Source of the DNA: JBDRNO01 sp043811005
GTDB taxonomy: Bacteria > Bacteroidota > Bacteroidia > NORP154
Length of the DNA: 21,086 nt
Reading direction: 5' to 3'
NCBI GenBank assembly: GCA_043811005.1
Contig: JBDRNO010000139.1
Coordinates: forward strand, 1 to 21,086
The translations under genes and the position numbers were made by a program. The notes under the pieces were generated by a model. That model saw nothing but the letters and a program-made list of their open reading frames with translations. It was not told where the DNA came from and searched no databases. How positions within the stretch are numbered: the first letter of the stretch is position 1; each line of letters opens with the position of its first letter. Shown here in pieces: positions 16,345 to 21,086 of the stretch.

Positions 16345-17604
16345 ATGAAAAAATCTTTTCTTATAATATACTTTTCTTTTCTAATTATTTCTTCTCAGGC
16401 AGCTTATATCCTCATTCCAATGGATAACACACAAAAAAACCACCTGAAAGCTTATGGCATTGCTTACTGGGTGCTGCAAAATGATATTGAAATTAGCTGG
16501 CTTCTAAACTACAGGGGGGGAAGTTTTATGTTAAAATATATAAAACTAATTGAAAATGAATGTGTTATTAGAGGCGTATCCTATGAGATTATTGCTGATG
16601 TCCAATCCACCCAAATATTACTTGAAATTGCCAATCCTGAAATAAACATGGATGTTGTAAAACTTGAAAAAGCCCCTAAGGTTGCTGTTTACTCACCTAA
16701 AGACAAACGTCCGTGGGATGATGCAGTAACATTAGTGCTATCGTATGCGGAAATTCCCTATGATGTGGTGTATGATGAAGAGGTTATTCAGGGGATGCTA
16801 CCATTATACGACTGGCTGCACATGCACCATGAAGATTTTACAGGGCAGTATGGTAAATTTTATGGCGGTTCCAGAAGCACTACTTGGTATCAAAATTATG
16901 TCAGATCACACGAAGAAATAGCAGAAAAACTTGGCTTCAACAAGGTTTCAGAATTAAAACTTGCAGTAGCAAAGAAAATAAGAGATTATACGGCTGGCGG
17001 AGGCTTTTTATTCGCAATGTGTGCTGCAACCGACTCTTATGATATTGCATTAGCTGCCGAAGATGTTGATATATGTGACTACATGTTTGATGGCGATCCC
17101 CGCGACCCCGATGCACAATCCAAGCTGGATTTCTCTAAATCCTTTACTTTTAAAGATTATATACTTAGTATAAATCCTTATGAATATGAATTTTCCACTA
17201 TTGATGCTACCCCAATTCATAGTAAAACCCCGCAAAACATTGACTACTTCACACTGTTTGAATTCTCGGCAAAATGGGACCTCATCCCTACTATGTTATG
17301 CCAGAATCATGAACAGGTCATTAAAGGATTTATGGGGCAAACAACTGCATATAACAAGCAATACATAAAACCTGATGTGCTAATCATGGGTGAAAACAAA
17401 TCCCTGAACTCTACCCGTTATATCCATGGCGAATACGGGAAAGGTACCTGGACATTCTACAGCGGTCATGACCCGGAAGATTACAGGCATTACGTTGGCG
17501 ACCCCCCTACCGATCTTAACCTCCACCCAAATTCACCGGGTTACCGACTAATTCTCAACAATGTTCTGTTTCCTGCCGCCAGAAAAAAGAAACTAAAAAC
17601 GTGA
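16345..17604 (+). CDS. Secreted protein of the Bacteroidota 'asparagine synthetase B' family; true function unknown
   Basis: Residues 1-19 are a signal peptide, so the 419-residue protein is exported. It matches my memory of a conserved Bacteroidota family labelled 'asparagine synthetase B' (YILIPMDNTQKNHLKAYGIA at 21-40, HHEDFTGQYGKFYGG at 161-175, and the end SPGYRLILNNVLFPAARKKK). None of the features of real AsnB is visible: there is no N-terminal catalytic Cys2 and no SGGxDS ATP loop. Instead PKVAVYSPKDKRPWDDAV (111-128) followed by a helix and YDVVYDEEV looks like the start of a flavodoxin-like or class I amidotransferase-like fold, and GGGFLFAMCAATDS (218-231) places Cys226 at a possible nucleophile turn, with GKGTWTFYSGHDPED at 365-379. 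The fold and any activity are inferred. It follows dnaB on the same strand after 158 bp. Confidence 0.85.
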   Translation: MKKSFLIIYFSFLIISSQAAYILIPMDNTQKNHLKAYGIAYWVLQNDIEISWLLNYRGGSFMLKYIKLIENECVIRGVSYEIIADVQSTQILLEIANPEINMDVVKLEKAPKVAVYSPKDKRPWDDAVTLVLSYAEIPYDVVYDEEVIQGMLPLYDWLHMHHEDFTGQYGKFYGGSRSTTWYQNYVRSHEEIAEKLGFNKVSELKLAVAKKIRDYTAGGGFLFAMCAATDSYDIALAAEDVDICDYMFDGDPRDPDAQSKLDFSKSFTFKDYILSINPYEYEFSTIDATPIHSKTPQNIDYFTLFEFSAKWDLIPTMLCQNHEQVIKGFMGQTTAYNKQYIKPDVLIMGENKSLNSTRYIHGEYGKGTWTFYSGHDPEDYRHYVGDPPTDLNLHPNSPGYRLILNNVLFPAARKKKLKT

Positions 17605-17653
17605 TGCTATATGTCCGACCTGTACTGATAGACTTGTCGTGATTTTTAATCGG

Positions 17654-17680
17654 ACAATGTAAATCCGGGCTGTACATTGT
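17654..17680. repeat. Short inverted repeat between convergent genes
   Basis: ACAATGTA (17654-17661) and TACATTGT (17673-17680) form a perfect 8-bp stem with an 11-nt loop. Flanking TCGG and CCGA may extend it with bulges. It lies between the convergent 419-aa protein and porin genes and could serve as a weak shared terminator, though no T-run follows directly. Confidence 0.4.
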
Positions 17681-17768
17681 TTACACCGATAATTACGACC
17701 CTAACTTTTTAGTAAAAAACGAGGCAGTTGTCCTGAAATTTATTTATTGATTAAGGATATAATCTGTG

Positions 17769-19907
17769 TCAATCATAAAATATCCACGAAACCCCAAATT
17801 TTAATGCCCTGTCAGGCATAGGATAGTGTGGCACCAGATAGTAGGTATTGCCGGTAAATCCGGAGTTTATATGTTCGAACTTTAAAAATAACCTTGCCAT
17901 CTTTATCTTCAGATTTACAAAAACATCAATATAAGGATAATTCCCTATCTTCTTTTCATTTTGCAAATAAAACATACCAGTTGCCGGCATATATGAATCG
18001 GCATAATATGTGGTATTATACAAAACATCAAATCCTATTTGTGCTAACAGGGCTTTTTTAAACAGATAATTTTCATAATAGACGGAATGACCGGAAATAA
18101 GCTCAGGAACCCTTATTACTTTTTCCCCAATAACATATTGATAGATCACTCTATTGTTCAAATGCCATTTACCCAACTTGAAATCTTTATATAAATATGC
18201 TGTAAATATTTCTATCGGATCATTAAGTTGCTTAGGACTGGCATTATTATCAAAATATATATAATTGAGTATATGAGAAAAAGAAGCTGCCAACCTGAAG
18301 TATCTCTTGTTTAAAGCATATTCCAGTTTGCCATATAGCAAATCCGTTTTCATAAAAATGGAATCCCAGGTAAAATTATTTGAAGAGTAAATATTATATA
18401 TCAACCGTGGTGCCCTTTTTTGGATATTGATACAAGCGCTTAAATTACCATTACTGCTGCTCAATTCAGCTCTGTCTTTTTTATGTTCCCTGCTATTTTT
18501 AAATCTTTTTAATAAAAACATGCGTATGGAATAATCATTTTTATTACTACCGTAAAAATTATAATCCCCGGCAATCTCCCAATTCCAACTATTATTGGAA
18601 TAATGATCATTCTCTTGCTCATTCTTATTCACTGTCACGATCTTACCTGTATTTACACCTGTCTTTCTCACATTACCGCCAATTATAAGATTTTGCAATG
18701 TTGTATCAAGCCGCGTCCCAAAGGAAGAAATGACATCAGTGTGATCATCCTGGATTAATAACACATGTTGATGCATTAAATCCAACGATGAAGTTAATCC
18801 GGGTTTTCGTCCTAAAAATGTGGTCAATGAGATTTTGTTTTCAACTGTAGAAAAGTAGGTCGAATCAAAAGTATTTACCGAATCCTTTGGGGGAAAGGGA
18901 AAAGGATAGAAATTTGATGAAGGGGCATCGTCCTGATATACCAGTGCCCTCCGCTCAAAATAGAATGAATGAGAAATGCGGGAGGTTGGATCAGGTGCAT
19001 CCGAATCTTTAACCTTTACAGAGTCACTTCCAAGAGTATCTTTCAAAACCATTTGTCTATTATTTCCTGAGACATGCTTGCTACCACTTCTACTGTCACC
19101 TGCCCTTTGCTCATCATCTGTTGTCCCCAGAACACTATCTCTAACCAAGGTTTTTTTCTTCCCAAGATCCAAATATTGCTTAATATAATAGCTATTTCCT
19201 TTCCATTCATTTTTAGCGCCTATGAGATTAACATCAATTGCTCCTTTATTAATTCCCGGAGTGTTCTCAAATAATGAATCCTCGCTAATGCCACCATTTT
19301 CCTCTACTTTTATATTATTCCAGATAACATTAGCCAAAAGTTTATATCGACCGCTTGTAGATTTATACCAGCTAAAAAAAGACAGATTCCAGTCGTCTGA
19401 TTTTTGACGCAAATAAAATCCTTCAGAGGCCAACTTTTGAAATTCAACACCAGCATTAAAATTTTTATTGATATTTTGAGTATGCAACACCCTGAGCAAT
19501 TGCTCATTTTTTGAACCCATAACATAATATAATTCAGTAAACGGAGATCTGACAGTGTAATATTTAATATCTTTCGACTTGAATTCATAAATATCAAAAC
19601 TATGGGTTCCAAAGTCAATACCCACCGGTCTTTGTTGTTCTGAAAAGCACAAATTCTTATATGCCAAGCCCAAGTTGCCCAAATGCTTATAAAATGCTGA
19701 TTTTTTCAATAACGGATTATACACTTGAAACCCATTTAGTGATGTATTTAAAAAAGATATTGAATCTGCATTTATTTCTATACTATTCTCAATAATAAAT
19801 TTAACCGTATTACTATCATCTGGCGAGGAAAAATTACCAGCAGATAATTCCATTGGTGCTTGAAGTAAAAATGAAAAAATGATTAATAATAGGTAAAACC
19901 TGTTCAT
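17769..19907 (-). CDS. Outer-membrane putative porin (Bacteroidota family)
   Basis: Probable outer-membrane beta-barrel of the Bacteroidota 'putative porin' family (I recall it as Porin_10). Residues 1-23 are a signal peptide. The family signature follows: AFYKHLGNLGLAYKNL (71-86), FDIYEFKSKDIKYYTVRSPFTELYYVMGS (104-132, seen in parts), and FNAGVEFQKL (150-159). From about 170 to 712 alternating polar and aromatic strands are typical of a barrel (for example WHLNNRVIYQYV, ARLFLKFEHI). The last strand, ALKFGVSWIFYD, ends in Asp rather than Phe. Residues about 250-310 form a charged Ser/Asp/Lys-rich segment with little strand character, probably an exposed loop. What it transports is unknown. 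A well-spaced promoter lies 42 bp upstream, and the gene is monocistronic as far as can be seen. Confidence 0.85.
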   Translation of the reverse strand: MNRFYLLLIIFSFLLQAPMELSAGNFSSPDDSNTVKFIIENSIEINADSISFLNTSLNGFQVYNPLLKKSAFYKHLGNLGLAYKNLCFSEQQRPVGIDFGTHSFDIYEFKSKDIKYYTVRSPFTELYYVMGSKNEQLLRVLHTQNINKNFNAGVEFQKLASEGFYLRQKSDDWNLSFFSWYKSTSGRYKLLANVIWNNIKVEENGGISEDSLFENTPGINKGAIDVNLIGAKNEWKGNSYYIKQYLDLGKKKTLVRDSVLGTTDDEQRAGDSRSGSKHVSGNNRQMVLKDTLGSDSVKVKDSDAPDPTSRISHSFYFERRALVYQDDAPSSNFYPFPFPPKDSVNTFDSTYFSTVENKISLTTFLGRKPGLTSSLDLMHQHVLLIQDDHTDVISSFGTRLDTTLQNLIIGGNVRKTGVNTGKIVTVNKNEQENDHYSNNSWNWEIAGDYNFYGSNKNDYSIRMFLLKRFKNSREHKKDRAELSSSNGNLSACINIQKRAPRLIYNIYSSNNFTWDSIFMKTDLLYGKLEYALNKRYFRLAASFSHILNYIYFDNNASPKQLNDPIEIFTAYLYKDFKLGKWHLNNRVIYQYVIGEKVIRVPELISGHSVYYENYLFKKALLAQIGFDVLYNTTYYADSYMPATGMFYLQNEKKIGNYPYIDVFVNLKIKMARLFLKFEHINSGFTGNTYYLVPHYPMPDRALKFGVSWIFYD

Positions 19908-19948
19908 TGATTTTCAAGAAAAACGTGAGTAATTGAGATATGCAGTTT

Positions 19949-19979
19949 CAAAAGTACTACAAATAAAGAATTTGGCAAA
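19949..19979 (-). promoter_or_regulatory. Consensus promoter of the putative porin gene
   Basis: Read on the minus strand, TTTG (19979-19976), a 19-bp spacer and TACTTTTG (19956-19949) fit the Bacteroidota -33/-7 pattern exactly. The start codon at 19907 lies 41 bp after the -7 box. This is the best promoter match in the window. Confidence 0.68.
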
Positions 19980-20281
19980 CAGTCAATCCGTGGAATATGA
20001 ATATGGTTTTGTGCGAGTATCATTTATGGGTTTGGAAACGGTAGCACCGGTTATTTTTGGGTTTGATCCTGGGTGTTGTTGCCCTGATAAATTACGGCAT
20101 TTTTGTAGATCCTGTTACAATGATGTAAAAAGGTCGGTAGCTCAATCGATAAAATCATAGTAAAAGCAATTCGTTTTCAGAAATAATCGGTGTAATCTAT
20201 CCCGCACAGGAATCACATTTCACTTATAAAATCACTTTTTCAATAATTTGCGGGATTCGGGAATTAGTGTAATCTGTGTAT

Positions 20282-20312
20282 AAAAAAACCCCGTACACTA
20301 AGTGCACGGGGT
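20282..20312 (-). terminator. Intrinsic terminator of the rRNA operon
   Basis: ACCCCGTACAC (20288-20298) and GTGCACGGGGT (20302-20312) form an 11-bp stem with one mismatch and a TAA loop. On the minus strand it is followed by seven T. It lies just past the 3' end of the 5S gene. Confidence 0.93.
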
Positions 20313-20320
20313 AAAAAAAA

Positions 20321-20429
<109 letters not shown>

Positions 20430-20442
20430 AAATCGTTAATTA

Positions 20443-20521
20443 GTGATTTGGTGATTTAGTGATTTGGTGATTGATAAATTCCAATTCGCCAATTTCCCAA
20501 TACACCAATTCTCTAATTCCC
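20443..20521. repeat. Octamer tandem repeat and inverted counterpart in the 23S-5S spacer
   Basis: Four 8-bp units (GTGATTTG, GTGATTTA, GTGATTTG, GTGATTGA) run from 20443 to 20474. A stretch of roughly complementary CCAAT/AATT units (20481-20521) follows. The two halves could fold on each other in the precursor rRNA. Together they fill most of the spacer between 5S and 23S. Confidence 0.65.
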
Positions 20522-20585
20522 TATAATATATGACATGAAGAAAGAAAATTCCGAATGTTAATTAAACCAATTTTACCTATTGATA

Positions 20586-21086
<501 letters not shown>

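Larger units (their letters stand above)
19908..20320. other. Gene-free stretch between the porin gene and the rRNA operon
   Basis: This 413-bp stretch holds the porin promoter, a 75-codon plus-strand frame (19933-20160) that looks spurious because it overlaps that promoter and resembles no known protein, two GTGTAATC-type intergenic motifs (about 20185-20200 and 20266-20280), an 8-bp inverted repeat ATCCCGCA/TGCGGGAT (20199-20206 and 20249-20256) and the rRNA terminator. No convincing gene is present. Confidence 0.55.

Noticed and set aside
19933..20160. 75-codon plus-strand frame upstream of the porin gene
   Set aside because: It overlaps the porin promoter, has an odd Cys-rich end, no recognisable family and no promoter of its own that I can see.
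20129..20160. tRNA-like 5' half (GGTCGGTAGCTCAATCGATA)
   Set aside because: It resembles an acceptor and D-arm start, but no anticodon arm, TTCGA T-arm or matching acceptor 3' half follows.

Overview
The window looks like a chromosomal segment of a low-GC member of the Bacteroidota. The supporting signs are type IX secretion (T9SS) C-terminal sorting domains, SprB-type repeat proteins, a DUF4834-like membrane protein, a Bacteroidota 'putative porin', promoters resembling TTTG-N17-19-TAnnTTTG, and no obvious Shine-Dalgarno sequences. I cannot name the genus.

Layout. Positions 1-240 hold the N-terminal part of a small DUF4834-like protein (minus strand). Positions 357-6924 form a secreted-protein block: two large SprB-repeat T9SS cargo proteins (761 and 949 aa, minus strand) flank a 370-aa T9SS protein with a fibronectin III domain (plus strand). 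The 370- and 949-aa proteins share a related N-terminal domain, and the 761- and 949-aa proteins share repeat type and sorting domain, so the block looks like a modular paralogous set. Positions 7015-9684 form a minus-strand run: glycosyltransferase family 2, ECF-type sigma factor (overlapping by 10 bp), rsmG and rpmH. Positions 10064-12475 carry tgt and an LptF/LptG-family permease on the plus strand, converging on ispE (minus). Positions 13643-17604 carry accA, dnaB and a secreted protein of the family often labelled 'asparagine synthetase B' (plus), converging on an outer-membrane putative porin (minus, 17769-19907). From about 20282 to the window end lies the 3' end of an rRNA operon on the minus strand: 23S 3' part, spacer, 5S and an intrinsic terminator.

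Most genes are housekeeping: translation and tRNA/rRNA modification (rpmH, rsmG, tgt, rRNA), envelope building (permease, glycosyltransferase, porin), isoprenoid and fatty-acid precursors (ispE, accA) and replication (dnaB). The accessory part is the SprB/T9SS block, probably surface adhesin-like proteins. I saw no CRISPR array, insertion sequence, phage gene, tRNA or toxin-antitoxin pair. No clearly new multigene system is visible. The points most worth checking are the loss of the zinc cysteines in Tgt, the amidotransferase-like features of the 'asparagine synthetase B' protein, the shared N-terminal domain of the secreted proteins, a perfect 20-bp inverted repeat that includes the rsmG 3' end, and a possible leaderless dnaB transcript.
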